Positions 1-6,266 are shown, numbered from the stretch's first letter. The stretch: 10,069 bases of DNA from an uncultured Lachnospiraceae bacterium (GCA_934351705.1 CAKRJK010000029.1:1-10069); one strand, 5' to 3'. The notes: a model not told the origin generated them from the sequence alone. Made by a program: numbers and translations.

Positions 1-1
1 G

Positions 2-24
2 TTTAACGTGTTTGCGACGTTAAA
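2..24. repeat. 8-bp inverted repeat at the window's left edge
   Basis: TTTAACGT (2-9) and ACGTTAAA (17-24) form a perfect 8-bp inverted repeat around a 7-nt spacer. No T-run follows on either side, so it does not look like a complete intrinsic terminator. It may be an operator, or the remains of the 3' end of an upstream transcription unit outside the window. Function unknown. Confidence 0.35.
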
Positions 25-45
25 GAATTGAAAGCCAAATGATGG

Positions 46-85
46 TTTATGCAAATTATGACAATTTTATGCAAGTTATGACAAT
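46..85 (+). repeat. Tandem 20-bp direct repeat, probable activator site
   Basis: Positions 46-65 and 66-85 are two abutting copies of a 20-bp unit reading TTTATGCAARTTATGACAAT, differing at one base (A in the first copy, G in the second). The array ends 4 bp before the predicted -35 at 90-95. Two direct-repeat sites about two helical turns apart, just upstream of a -35, is the usual geometry for a dimeric response regulator such as the OmpR/PhoB or LytTR type. The regulator is not in the window, so its family is inference. Confidence 0.6.
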
Positions 86-89
86 GTTG

Positions 90-118
90 TTGAGATATAT
101 ATGAAAATCATGTAAAAT
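90..118 (+). promoter_or_regulatory. Sigma-A-type promoter for the DUF805-lipoprotein pair
   Basis: TTGAGA (90-95), a 17-bp spacer and TAAAAT (113-118) give a good sigma-A match. Transcription would start near 125, leaving a leader of about 60 nt before the DUF805 ribosome-binding site. The -35 is imperfect and sits directly downstream of the 20-bp tandem repeat, which fits an activated promoter. Confidence 0.55.
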
Positions 119-184
119 AAATACATAGCCAAAAGCCGAGAGGGTTAGTGATTATAATTGGCAAAAAAATTAAAGGAGGAGAGG

Positions 185-568
185 ATGAGCTGGTACATAC
201 AAGCACTTAAAAATTATGTTAATTTTAGCGGCAGAGCCAGAAGAAAAGAATACTGGATGTTTTTCCTTTTTAATCTGATCTTTTCTACAATTACTGTGAT
301 GATTGACAGATTAGTCGGATTGAATTTTATATTTATGGGAAGAAATCTGGGAGTGATCAGTCTGTTATACAGTATCTTTGTTTTTATTCCCGGATTATCA
401 ATATCTTTTCGCAGACTGCACGATTTAGACAAATCAGCGGGATGGCTGTTTATTGCCCTGATTCCGATTATCGGAGCAATCGTAATTCTGGTATTTGATG
501 TAATGCCGGGAACAGAGGGCGCAAACAGATATGGCGAAGATCCAAAAGCGGCATATATTAACGAGTAA
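185..568 (+). CDS. DUF805 family inner-membrane protein
   Basis: A 127-aa integral membrane protein of the DUF805 family, whose biochemical function is not established. Family hallmarks are visible: FSGRARRKEYW (14-24) before the first hydrophobic segment, RRLHD (76-80) with a following S-x-G-W, and a C-terminal N-x-Y-G-x-D-P (114-120). Hydrophobic segments lie at about 24-45, 55-75 and 87-107. ATG 185 was chosen because AGGAGG (174-179) lies 5 nt upstream; a longer reading from TTG 158 would place that Shine-Dalgarno inside the gene. The lipoprotein gene starts 25 nt after the stop with no terminator between, so the two are probably co-transcribed and may act together at the membrane. The upstream direct repeat suggests induction by a specific regulator. 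Confidence 0.85.
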   Translation: MSWYIQALKNYVNFSGRARRKEYWMFFLFNLIFSTITVMIDRLVGLNFIFMGRNLGVISLLYSIFVFIPGLSISFRRLHDLDKSAGWLFIALIPIIGAIVILVFDVMPGTEGANRYGEDPKAAYINE

Positions 569-593
569 TCAAAAAGAAAAGGAGAATGTAATA

Positions 594-1085
594 ATGAAGA
601 ATTTTAAGAAAGCAATGGCAGGTTTATTATTATTGGTCATGACAATGGGCATGTTGACAGCCTGTGGAGGAGATCCGGTAGCAGATGATTTTGAGAAGTT
701 CATGAACACAGATATGGTAGACGTAAATGCCAATTATGAGGACTTGAAAGCAGAAGCAGGAAAGTGGGATAGCTTTGAGACCACAGAGGAAGCTGTAAGC
801 AGTATCAATGATGTGATTTTACCAAACATCGATGATTCTCTTGATAAACTTTCTGACATCAAACCGGAGACAGACGAAGTAAAAGAACTCAAAGATACTT
901 ATGTAAAAATGTTAAAAGCATACAAAGAAGGTTATGAGAAATTATTAGTAGCTTGTCAGAACGACGATGAGGCTGCAGCAGATGAAGCTACAGCGAAGAT
1001 AGACGAAGGACTCAAGTTACTTGATGATTACAATGATGGTCTTGAATCCCTTGCAAAAGAAAAAGACATGGAAGTTCAGTACTAA
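594..1085 (+). CDS. Small acidic helical lipoprotein of unknown function
   Basis: A 163-aa predicted lipoprotein. The N-terminus has KNFKK, a hydrophobic core and an LTAC lipobox with the acceptor Cys at residue 24, so it should be lipidated and held on the outer face of the membrane. The mature part is strongly acidic, rich in Lys, Asp, Glu and Ala, and reads as amphipathic helices (roughly 28-75, 80-110 and 115-160), like a small helical bundle. No enzymatic motif is visible and I cannot assign a named family with confidence. ATG 594 is preceded by AAGGAG (579-584) at 9-nt spacing; the frame stays open back to 531, but that extension overlaps DUF805 and would bury the signal peptide. It is probably the second gene of an operon with DUF805 and ends at the 1137-1195 terminator. 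A role in envelope stress or sensing is only a guess. Confidence 0.75.
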   Translation: MKNFKKAMAGLLLLVMTMGMLTACGGDPVADDFEKFMNTDMVDVNANYEDLKAEAGKWDSFETTEEAVSSINDVILPNIDDSLDKLSDIKPETDEVKELKDTYVKMLKAYKEGYEKLLVACQNDDEAAADEATAKIDEGLKLLDDYNDGLESLAKEKDMEVQY

Positions 1086-1136
1086 TCGGAGTTATGGATT
1101 GTCTTTTTGAAGGCTTAGGCAGACGATAAGGAAATA

Positions 1137-1200
1137 AAAACCGCCGTATCAGAATACTTGGCACGTAGGTGTCCGGTTTCCGGTACGGCGGTTTTGTTTT
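1137..1200 (+). terminator. Bidirectional terminator hairpin (copy A of a related pair)
   Basis: AAAACCGCCGTA (1137-1148) pairs perfectly with TACGGCGGTTTT (1184-1195), followed on the plus strand by TTTTGTTTTT. On the minus strand the stem runs into TTTTTATTTC, so it could terminate both the lipoprotein operon and the convergent XRE transcript. The interior is not a simple loop: ACTTGGCAC (1156-1164) and GTGTCCGGT (1169-1177) form a second hairpin with a GTAG loop, one mismatch and two wobble pairs. Sequence and architecture resemble the hairpin at 6195-6253. Confidence 0.8.
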
Positions 1201-1271
1201 TGGGATTTTTCTGTGAAAATGTCAACATGGTTTTGAAAGAAAAGACAGAACTCAGTGCAAATAGGTTGTGC

Positions 1272-1291
1272 TTTGCAGGAAAACTTGCAAA
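1272..1291. repeat. Short imperfect inverted repeat
   Basis: TTTGCAGG (1272-1279) and CTTGCAAA (1284-1291) form a 7-of-8 inverted repeat in the gap between the two convergent transcription units. No promoter or gene is attached to it, so I give it no function. Positions 1200-1320 otherwise hold no convincing ORF, only A/T-rich sequence with three TGTAAAAA-type repeats (about 1302-1327) that read as U-runs on the minus strand. Confidence 0.25.
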
Positions 1292-1328
1292 TGATTCACA
1301 ATGTAAAAAGTTGTAAAAATGTAAAAAG

Positions 1329-1374
1329 GAACCATACCGAGAAATTACTTATTTCTCGGATATGGTTCTTTTTT
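1329..1374. terminator. Bidirectional terminator overlapping the XRE gene's 3' end
   Basis: GAACCATA (1329-1336) pairs with TATGGTTC (1361-1368) and CCGAGAAAT (1337-1345) with ATTTCTCGG (1351-1359), with A1360 bulged and a 5-nt loop. This makes a 17-bp stem. On the plus strand it is followed by TTTTTT (1369-1374); on the minus strand by CCTTTTTACATTTTTAC. The right arm lies inside the last codons of the XRE gene and its stop codon (1345-1347) is in the stem-loop, so coding sequence and terminator share bases. Confidence 0.85.
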
Positions 1375-1569
1375 GTCAGTCAAACCGACAAGATAGTCGA
1401 CACTCACATGATATAATTCCGCCAGTTGTATCAAAAAATCAATCGGGATCTGTCTCGTTCCTTTTTCATAGCGGCGATAAACTTCTCTTTGGCAGCCGAG
1501 ATAATCGGCAATTTCGGCTTGTGTCTTGTCGTTATCAATTCTCATATTCTCTAAACGTCTGAATTGCAT
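1345..1569 (-). CDS. XRE/Cro-CI family helix-turn-helix regulator
   Basis: A 74-aa single-domain DNA-binding protein. The helix-turn-helix occupies about residues 5-63: a short helix (RLENMRIDNDKTQ), the A-x-I-A-x-Y-L-G helix, recognition helix QREVYRRYEKGTRQIP, then the FLIQLAELYHVSVDYLVGLTD segment that closes the Cro/CI fold. A basic, proline-containing tail (KKEPYPRNK) follows. No sensor or oligomerisation domain is present. The start is supported by GAGGTG (1575-1580) 5 nt upstream of ATG 1569. It is divergent from the L,D-transpeptidase gene, and the shared intergenic region carries three operator-like repeats over promoters for both directions. The likely role is an autoregulated repressor of the neighbouring cell-wall genes. 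The tail codons double as one arm of the terminator. Confidence 0.88.
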   Translation of the reverse strand: MQFRRLENMRIDNDKTQAEIADYLGCQREVYRRYEKGTRQIPIDFLIQLAELYHVSVDYLVGLTDKKEPYPRNK

Positions 1570-1586
1570 GGCTACACCTCATTGTC

Positions 1587-1603
1587 TATGCTACCAAACA
1601 ATG
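1587..1603. promoter_or_regulatory. Operator-like repeat O1 (degenerate)
   Basis: TATGCTACCAAACAATG shares its left half TATGCTACCA with O2 and O3, but the right half is diverged. It lies 32 bp from O2, downstream of the predicted XRE -10 and just upstream of the XRE ribosome-binding site, where bound repressor would block XRE transcription. Confidence 0.5.
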
Positions 1604-1608
1604 GGAAA

Positions 1609-1639
1609 TTTATACTTTTATGCTACCATATGGTTGCAA
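1609..1639 (-). promoter_or_regulatory. Candidate XRE gene promoter
   Basis: On the minus strand TTGCAA (1639-1634) is followed after 19 bp by TATAAA (1614-1609), or after 18 bp by GTATAA. The -10 is good but the spacing is long, so this is a weak call. The -35 is one half of operator O2, and TTGCAA is self-complementary, so it can also serve as the -35 for the opposite strand. Confidence 0.4.
1619..1639. promoter_or_regulatory. Operator-like palindrome O2
   Basis: TGCTACCAT and ATGGTTGCA are abutting arms of an 18-bp dyad (one asymmetric base pair), within 1619-1639. It matches O3 closely and covers the predicted -35 elements of both divergent promoters. A dimeric HTH repressor site is the simplest reading, and the adjacent XRE protein is the obvious candidate. 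Confidence 0.7.
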
Positions 1640-1662
1640 TCTAAAAAACTTTATGCTACCAT
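1634..1662 (+). promoter_or_regulatory. Candidate promoter of the L,D-transpeptidase operon
   Basis: TTGCAA (1634-1639), a 17-bp spacer and TACCAT (1657-1662) preceded by TGC (1654-1656) make an extended -10 promoter. The -35 is the right half of O2 and the -10 is the left part of O3, so occupancy of either operator would exclude RNA polymerase. Predicted start near 1669, leaving a leader of about 50 nt. Confidence 0.5.
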
Positions 1663-1674
1663 ATAGTTGCATAA
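1652..1674. promoter_or_regulatory. Operator-like palindrome O3
   Basis: TTATGCTACC followed by ATATAGTTGCATAA gives a near-palindrome with outer arms TTATGC and GCATAA (1651-1674) and the same TGCTACCAT core as O2. It starts 33 bp from O2, about three helical turns, so both sites face the same side of the DNA. It overlaps the predicted extended -10 of the L,D-transpeptidase promoter. Confidence 0.7.
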
Positions 1675-1720
1675 CGAAATAAGACGAAAGAATGTCACAG
1701 TGGGAAGAAAGGTGGGGTGA

Positions 1721-2767
1721 ATGAATAAAAAGAAAAAACTTGTCTTGTTGTTGTTTTGTATGGTTCTCATAGTTACCGGATGTGGTTCAAATGCTAAAAA
1801 TAGCACTTCAAAACAAATGCCAAAGAGCGAGGAAGTGGCAAAAGAAGTGTCAGACGAGTCAGTACAATCAAACGACCGGGAAATCACGCCGACGGAGCCG
1901 GCATATCATATGAAAGAGACAGAGCCGATCGTGATGTATGCAACAAGCAATGTCAATGTGCGGACAAAGCCGGATACAGACGGGGAGAAAAAAGGTATGA
2001 TTTTAAAAGGCAAAGAGGTAACGGTAACCGGAGTCTGCGAGGAGAACGGCTGGCTGCAAATTGCATATGAAGGAGAGTCGGCTTTTGTATGTCAGGAATA
2101 TTTTTCAAAAGAAAAGCCAAAAGAACCGGAAAAGAGGACAACTGCGACGCAAAAGGCAGAAAATAAAGACAGCAATCAGGATTGGGTAGGTAATTTGCAG
2201 GCGGCACAAAATGCAAATCAGATTATGATTGTTGCGGCAAGCGGAAGTTCGGCAAAAGTGTCATTACACAACAAGAATGGTGACGGAAACTGGAGTCAGA
2301 TTTTATCAACCAATGCGTCCATCGGGCGAAACGGAATCGGAAAAACATCGGAGGGAGACGGAAAAACGCCGACAGGAGTTTATGGATTCTCCTTTGCATT
2401 TGGACTGTGCGACAATCCGGGAACATCATTTTCTTATACGCAGGTAGATGACAGCTATTATTGGGTGGATGATTCAAACTCAGCCTATTACAACCGGCTC
2501 GTATCCACCAATTCAGTAGGATGTGACTGGGGTTCGGCAGAACATATCGCAGGGATTGGAGCACCGTACCGATATGTGCTTGCAATTAACTACAATGCGG
2601 CATGTACACCGGGGAGAGGATCGGCAATCTTTTTGCATTGCAAATCAGGTTCGTCTACGGCGGGTTGTATTGCGGTACCGGAGAGCGATATGATACGGAT
2701 TCTGCAAAATGTACAGCCGGGGTGTGTCCTGATTATTGACAGTGCAGCAGGAGTTAAAAATTATTAA
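1721..2767 (+). CDS. SH3-domain L,D-transpeptidase lipoprotein (YkuD/ErfK-like fold)
   Basis: A 348-aa predicted extracytoplasmic cell-wall enzyme. A lipobox VTGC puts the lipidated Cys at 21, followed by a Ser/Lys/Glu-rich linker (22-68). Residues about 70-130 are a bacterial SH3 domain (NVNVRTKPD, then GWLQIAYEGESAFV), which usually binds peptidoglycan. The catalytic domain (about 165-342) resembles the COG3786-type L,D-transpeptidases: GDGKTPTGVYGF, YYWVDDSNSAYYN, PGRGSAIFLH, and an active site with His306 and Cys316 in STAGCIAV. It should make 3-3 cross-links or attach groups to peptidoglycan tetrapeptides. AGGTGG (1710-1715) supports ATG 1721. The surface-protein gene follows after 60 bp, and the XRE repressor is divergent and probably controls it. 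The exact substrate cannot be read from sequence. Confidence 0.88.
   Translation: MNKKKKLVLLLFCMVLIVTGCGSNAKNSTSKQMPKSEEVAKEVSDESVQSNDREITPTEPAYHMKETEPIVMYATSNVNVRTKPDTDGEKKGMILKGKEVTVTGVCEENGWLQIAYEGESAFVCQEYFSKEKPKEPEKRTTATQKAENKDSNQDWVGNLQAAQNANQIMIVAASGSSAKVSLHNKNGDGNWSQILSTNASIGRNGIGKTSEGDGKTPTGVYGFSFAFGLCDNPGTSFSYTQVDDSYYWVDDSNSAYYNRLVSTNSVGCDWGSAEHIAGIGAPYRYVLAINYNAACTPGRGSAIFLHCKSGSSTAGCIAVPESDMIRILQNVQPGCVLIIDSAAGVKNY
2736..2764 (+). promoter_or_regulatory. Possible internal promoter for the surface-protein gene
   Basis: A consensus -35 TTGACA (2736-2741) lies in the last codons of the L,D-transpeptidase gene, with AATTAT (2759-2764) at 17 bp as a mediocre -10. It could let the large surface protein be expressed without the upstream enzyme. 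No terminator separates the two genes, so read-through from the upstream promoter is also expected. Confidence 0.3.
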
Positions 2768-2827
2768 AAACAGACAGGTGAAGAAGTAACAAATGTTATG
2801 ATGCTTTAACGTAGGAGGAACATGGAT

Positions 2828-5800
2828 ATGAAAAAGAGTAGAGAGAAAGGGTACAGGCGGAAAAAAGTTTGTGCATGGCTGTTATTGTTTTGTATGGTAG
2901 CTACTATGAGCTATACACCGACACTGGTCCGTGCCGAAGAGGATCAGCAGCAAAAGACAGAGCTTCAGTCTGAAACAACAGAACAAGAGCAATCAGAACA
3001 GAATGTAGCAGTCGGACAAGAAGAGCTGAAAAAAGAACAGCCGGAATATTATACACAGGAAGACAGTGAAGTGGTAACGACGAATCCACAGCAGTCAGAA
3101 ACAACTCAAGTGGAAAGTTATGCTGTATCCAGTGGCAATTATGATGTAACAAAACCTGTTATTGAAGAGGTGATTTTAGAAGAACAGGGTCAGACTGTAA
3201 ACGTATCAGATACGATACATATTAAGGTTAAGGCTTATGATGCAGAGAGTGAAATCCGACAGGTAAAGATTGATATAGGAAGATATGACAACAAAGACGG
3301 TATAGCGTATGTGAGCAGCCATGAGGCATCCTATAATAGCCAGACAGGATATTATGAATGTGAATACAAAGTTTCTGAAGATAGAGACAAAGATTATTTG
3401 TATATCAATTCAGTGGCTGTAATCGATGTATGTAGTAACATGGAACAAAAGTATTATTCCAGAACAGATTATTGTTGCAATGTCAGTGGCATAGGGGATT
3501 CGGAAGGTTCCAATACAACAAAGATGGAAAGCATTACATTGAAAAATGAAGGCAGGTATTTGAGCGTAGGAGATAAGGAAACAATTACCATTAAGCCGTC
3601 AGAAAAACCATCAGGGAATGCTTTTTCCGCACCAACGGCATCAGTATCTTTAAGGAATAATTCTCATATAATGCATATATCGTTACCATATGATGAACAA
3701 AAGGGAGTGTATGAAAAGGAAGTTACAATATCACCCAGAATGAAACCGGGAGTGTGGGAAATTTCGTATATATACATAGAAGGAAACCACGTAGCAAATG
3801 ATAGCTTTCAGAATAAGAAGATATTGATAGAAAATAAAAATTATCAACCGTTGAATATTACAATCAAACAGCATGGACAAAAGTTAACAACAGGAGAGAC
3901 AATAGATATTGTGGCAACGGATTCGATCAAAGAGTTACAGGATATTGGTGTCAACTTATCGTCAATTATAAAAGAGGTTTCACCTAATAATATATATTGT
4001 TTCCTTGGTTATGAGGAACAAAGTCAAACATATATCGGTCACACTACAATCAGTGATGCGATGTATCCGTGTGAGTGGTATGTCCAAAATGTGTCGTACT
4101 CGTATGATGATGTAAATTATAATGAACCGATAAATCAAGAAGCAGCATCAATTACAATCTCTAAAAACGGAACGGTAGTTACACCGACAGCAAATGTCAA
4201 TATCAATTTTTATAAGGTAGACGATCAGGGTAATTGGACATCGGTATATCAAAAATCTTTTGAAGGAGTAACATCGGAGGATACTTTGAGAAGTTTGGGT
4301 ATTACGGAGTTGCCGGATGGAAAAAGCTCTTTTGAAAATCTTGCATTTGAAGGCTGGATGAAAGGAAACTATAATTCCGAAAGTTATGGCAGCAATGTGA
4401 ATGTATTGGATAGTCGTGTTTTGGATAGGGGAACTATCCAGCCGGGTATTACTGCTGCATATACGATCAATTATTATGCAAGATATGACAAGGATATTGT
4501 TAAAGTTTATGCTAATAGTTTTCAAAATGATAAATATACAAATGTGTCAGAAACTCTTGTCGTGCCGCGAAATACTACCATGGAAGATGTCCGGTCAAAA
4601 TATTTTCCGAAATCAAAAGGAGAATGTAATATAGCAAAGTTCCAAAATTGGGAAATAAAATCATATTATGATAACGGATATCATCGTTCACTTTGGTTGA
4701 AAGCGAAATATGACAAGGCAATCGTTGAAGTCGAAGGAAGTTATTTTGCAAATGATAACATGTATAAAGATTTGCCATGTCCGAAAGCTGTTGCCGTAGA
4801 TTACGGAACATCATATGGAGACGTTATACGCAAACTGCAAGGGCAACTGGATAATGTACAACATCATCAGCAACTGGGATTTACTGGCTGGAAATATTTA
4901 ATGCGGGATTCGATGTATCGAGTTGTTAAAGATGATACAACATTAATAGAAGACGGATACGAGCAAATAAGAATCACACCGACTTATCAGAATTGTATTG
5001 TAAGTATCTATGTTGATAAAAAAGACAGTGAAGGTGAGTCGATTTATCAAAAAAATCAGGTGGTTAAAAAAGGTGATACATTTACGTTGCCAACAGAGGT
5101 GGAAGGATGCACCGGATTGGAATGGAAGTATTATGATCTTGAGGGAGAAGAAGACGGTGAGATTACAAAATTGACATACGTTATTAACAGCAATGCTTAT
5201 TTTTATGGCTATGCAGTCCCAACCGATACCTCAAACACTCCAAAACCGGATGATTCGACAAATCAAGCTCCGACAAAGGGAGAAAGTACGACGAACACCG
5301 GTGATGCAACACAACCGCAAGAAAGTTCTAAGAAGGAACAAAACAGCGGTACAATAACCAATACCACAGGTGCAAGAAATAGCAATCACACAAATGCAAT
5401 AGCAGCTTCAACTACGAATGCAACCGTAAAAGAACCGACTACACTTGCCGCAGAGAAAGTACAGGATATCATCACAACCATTTCCGAAACAGGCAAAGGT
5501 GAAAGTGTCACTGTAGAAATGGGAAGTGCGACTGTGATTGATAAGAAGATTCTGGAAGCCGCAAAAGAAAACGGTGTGAATATTGTGTTACAGATGGAAG
5601 GTTACAGTTGGACCATTGATGCCGGCTCAATCAAAGCATCCGATTTGCAAAGTATTAATCTGGAGGTTGATTTGAATGCAAATTCAATTCCAAACAAAGC
5701 TGTCAGCAAATTGGCAGGAAATAATCCGACCAAACAGATTTCACTCACGCATGAAGGAAATTTCGGCTTTTCTGCAACATTAAAATTTAATCTCGGAAAA

Positions 5801-6124
5801 GAATACAAAGATAAATACGGCAATCTGTACTGGTATGACAGTGACGGAAAAATGGTATTTGTTGATGCAGGAGTTATCGATGAAAACGGTGATGTCAGCT
5901 TAAGATTTAGTCATGCATCAGACTATGTAATCGTTATGAAAGATACCAAAGATACTGTTGACAGTACACAAGTAAAAAATGCGCAAAAAGCATCAGATAA
6001 AGCAGATATGAAACAATCAGAGGAAAGCAAAGCAATCAATCCTGTTATCTGGATTACGGTTGCCATAATATTGATGGCAGGAATTGTATGCGGAGTCATG
6101 GTTTCCAAGAAAAAAGAGAAATAA
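2828..6124 (+). CDS. Large membrane-anchored multi-domain surface protein, adhesin-like
   Basis: A 1098-aa predicted surface protein. It has a basic signal peptide (RRKKVCAWLLLFCMV) with likely cleavage after Ala36 (VRA|EE), then a Gln/Glu/Ser-rich stalk (37-105). Three beta-sandwich, Ig-like regions follow (about 108-218, 233-340, 340-450), then four related InlB-B-like beta repeats starting near 453, 548, 625 and 720 with recurrent Y-x-K-x-(I/V)-V-x-V strands. A Ser/Thr/Asn linker (800-872) leads to a compact C-terminal domain (875-1035, ending near RFSHASDYVIV). Last come a charged linker, one transmembrane helix (about 1070-1092) and the tail KKKEK. No LPXTG is present, so anchoring is by the helix. 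ATG 2828 is preferred over ATG 2822 because AGGAGG (2813-2818) is 9 nt away instead of 3. It sits 60 bp behind the L,D-transpeptidase and is probably co-expressed. No enzyme motif is seen; adhesion or wall scaffolding is inferred from domain style only. Confidence 0.82.
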   Translation: MKKSREKGYRRKKVCAWLLLFCMVATMSYTPTLVRAEEDQQQKTELQSETTEQEQSEQNVAVGQEELKKEQPEYYTQEDSEVVTTNPQQSETTQVESYAVSSGNYDVTKPVIEEVILEEQGQTVNVSDTIHIKVKAYDAESEIRQVKIDIGRYDNKDGIAYVSSHEASYNSQTGYYECEYKVSEDRDKDYLYINSVAVIDVCSNMEQKYYSRTDYCCNVSGIGDSEGSNTTKMESITLKNEGRYLSVGDKETITIKPSEKPSGNAFSAPTASVSLRNNSHIMHISLPYDEQKGVYEKEVTISPRMKPGVWEISYIYIEGNHVANDSFQNKKILIENKNYQPLNITIKQHGQKLTTGETIDIVATDSIKELQDIGVNLSSIIKEVSPNNIYCFLGYEEQSQTYIGHTTISDAMYPCEWYVQNVSYSYDDVNYNEPINQEAASITISKNGTVVTPTANVNINFYKVDDQGNWTSVYQKSFEGVTSEDTLRSLGITELPDGKSSFENLAFEGWMKGNYNSESYGSNVNVLDSRVLDRGTIQPGITAAYTINYYARYDKDIVKVYANSFQNDKYTNVSETLVVPRNTTMEDVRSKYFPKSKGECNIAKFQNWEIKSYYDNGYHRSLWLKAKYDKAIVEVEGSYFANDNMYKDLPCPKAVAVDYGTSYGDVIRKLQGQLDNVQHHQQLGFTGWKYLMRDSMYRVVKDDTTLIEDGYEQIRITPTYQNCIVSIYVDKKDSEGESIYQKNQVVKKGDTFTLPTEVEGCTGLEWKYYDLEGEEDGEITKLTYVINSNAYFYGYAVPTDTSNTPKPDDSTNQAPTKGESTTNTGDATQPQESSKKEQNSGTITNTTGARNSNHTNAIAASTTNATVKEPTTLAAEKVQDIITTISETGKGESVTVEMGSATVIDKKILEAAKENGVNIVLQMEGYSWTIDAGSIKASDLQSINLEVDLNANSIPNKAVSKLAGNNPTKQISLTHEGNFGFSATLKFNLGKEYKDKYGNLYWYDSDGKMVFVDAGVIDENGDVSLRFSHASDYVIVMKDTKDTVDSTQVKNAQKASDKADMKQSEESKAINPVIWITVAIILMAGIVCGVMVSKKKEK

Positions 6125-6194
6125 ATTTGAATATCATATCTTTTTACATTTTCGTGAGTTGCTGTGTGAAAAGTTAGAAGTCCAAACAAAACAC

Positions 6195-6253
6195 AACCGC
6201 AGTATCAGATTCTCTACGGCACGTAAGTGCCGAGAGTTTCTGCTACTGCGGTT
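6195..6253. terminator. Long structured hairpin between convergent genes (copy B)
   Basis: AACCGCAGTA (6195-6204) pairs with TACTGCGGTT (6244-6253), CAGA (6206-6209) with TCTG (6239-6242), CTCT (6212-6215) with AGAG (6233-6236), and CGGCAC (6217-6222) with GTGCCG (6227-6232). The loop is GTAA, a GNRA tetraloop, with a T/C mismatch, a TT/TT internal loop and one bulged A. The plus strand continues TTCCTTGCG, a poor U-tract; the minus strand continues GTGTTTTGTTTGG, a better one. It probably ends the cupin transcript and possibly the surface-protein transcript. The shared sequence with 1137-1195 suggests a dispersed element and not an arbitrary terminator. Confidence 0.7.
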
Positions 6254-6266
6254 CCTTGCGTTTATT

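Noticed and set aside
158..184. TTG start giving a 136-aa DUF805 protein
   Set aside because: The strong AGGAGG at 174-179 sits 5 nt before ATG 185 and would be inside the longer reading; the family N-terminus also begins at that ATG.
531..593. Extended lipoprotein starting inside DUF805
   Set aside because: It would bury the signal peptide after 21 residues; ATG 594 has its own Shine-Dalgarno and gives a normal lipoprotein leader.
1302..1327. Three TGTAAAAA-type direct repeats as an iteron or CRISPR-like array
   Set aside because: Units are 8-9 bp and simply A-rich; they act as a U-rich tail to the minus-strand terminator.
2223..2585. Minus-strand reading of 120 aa inside the L,D-transpeptidase gene
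   Set aside because: Overlaps a well-supported catalytic domain and has no recognisable protein features.
6030..6124. Sortase LPXTG anchor at the C-terminus of the surface protein
   Set aside because: No LPXTG-like pentapeptide precedes the hydrophobic helix, so a plain transmembrane anchor is called.
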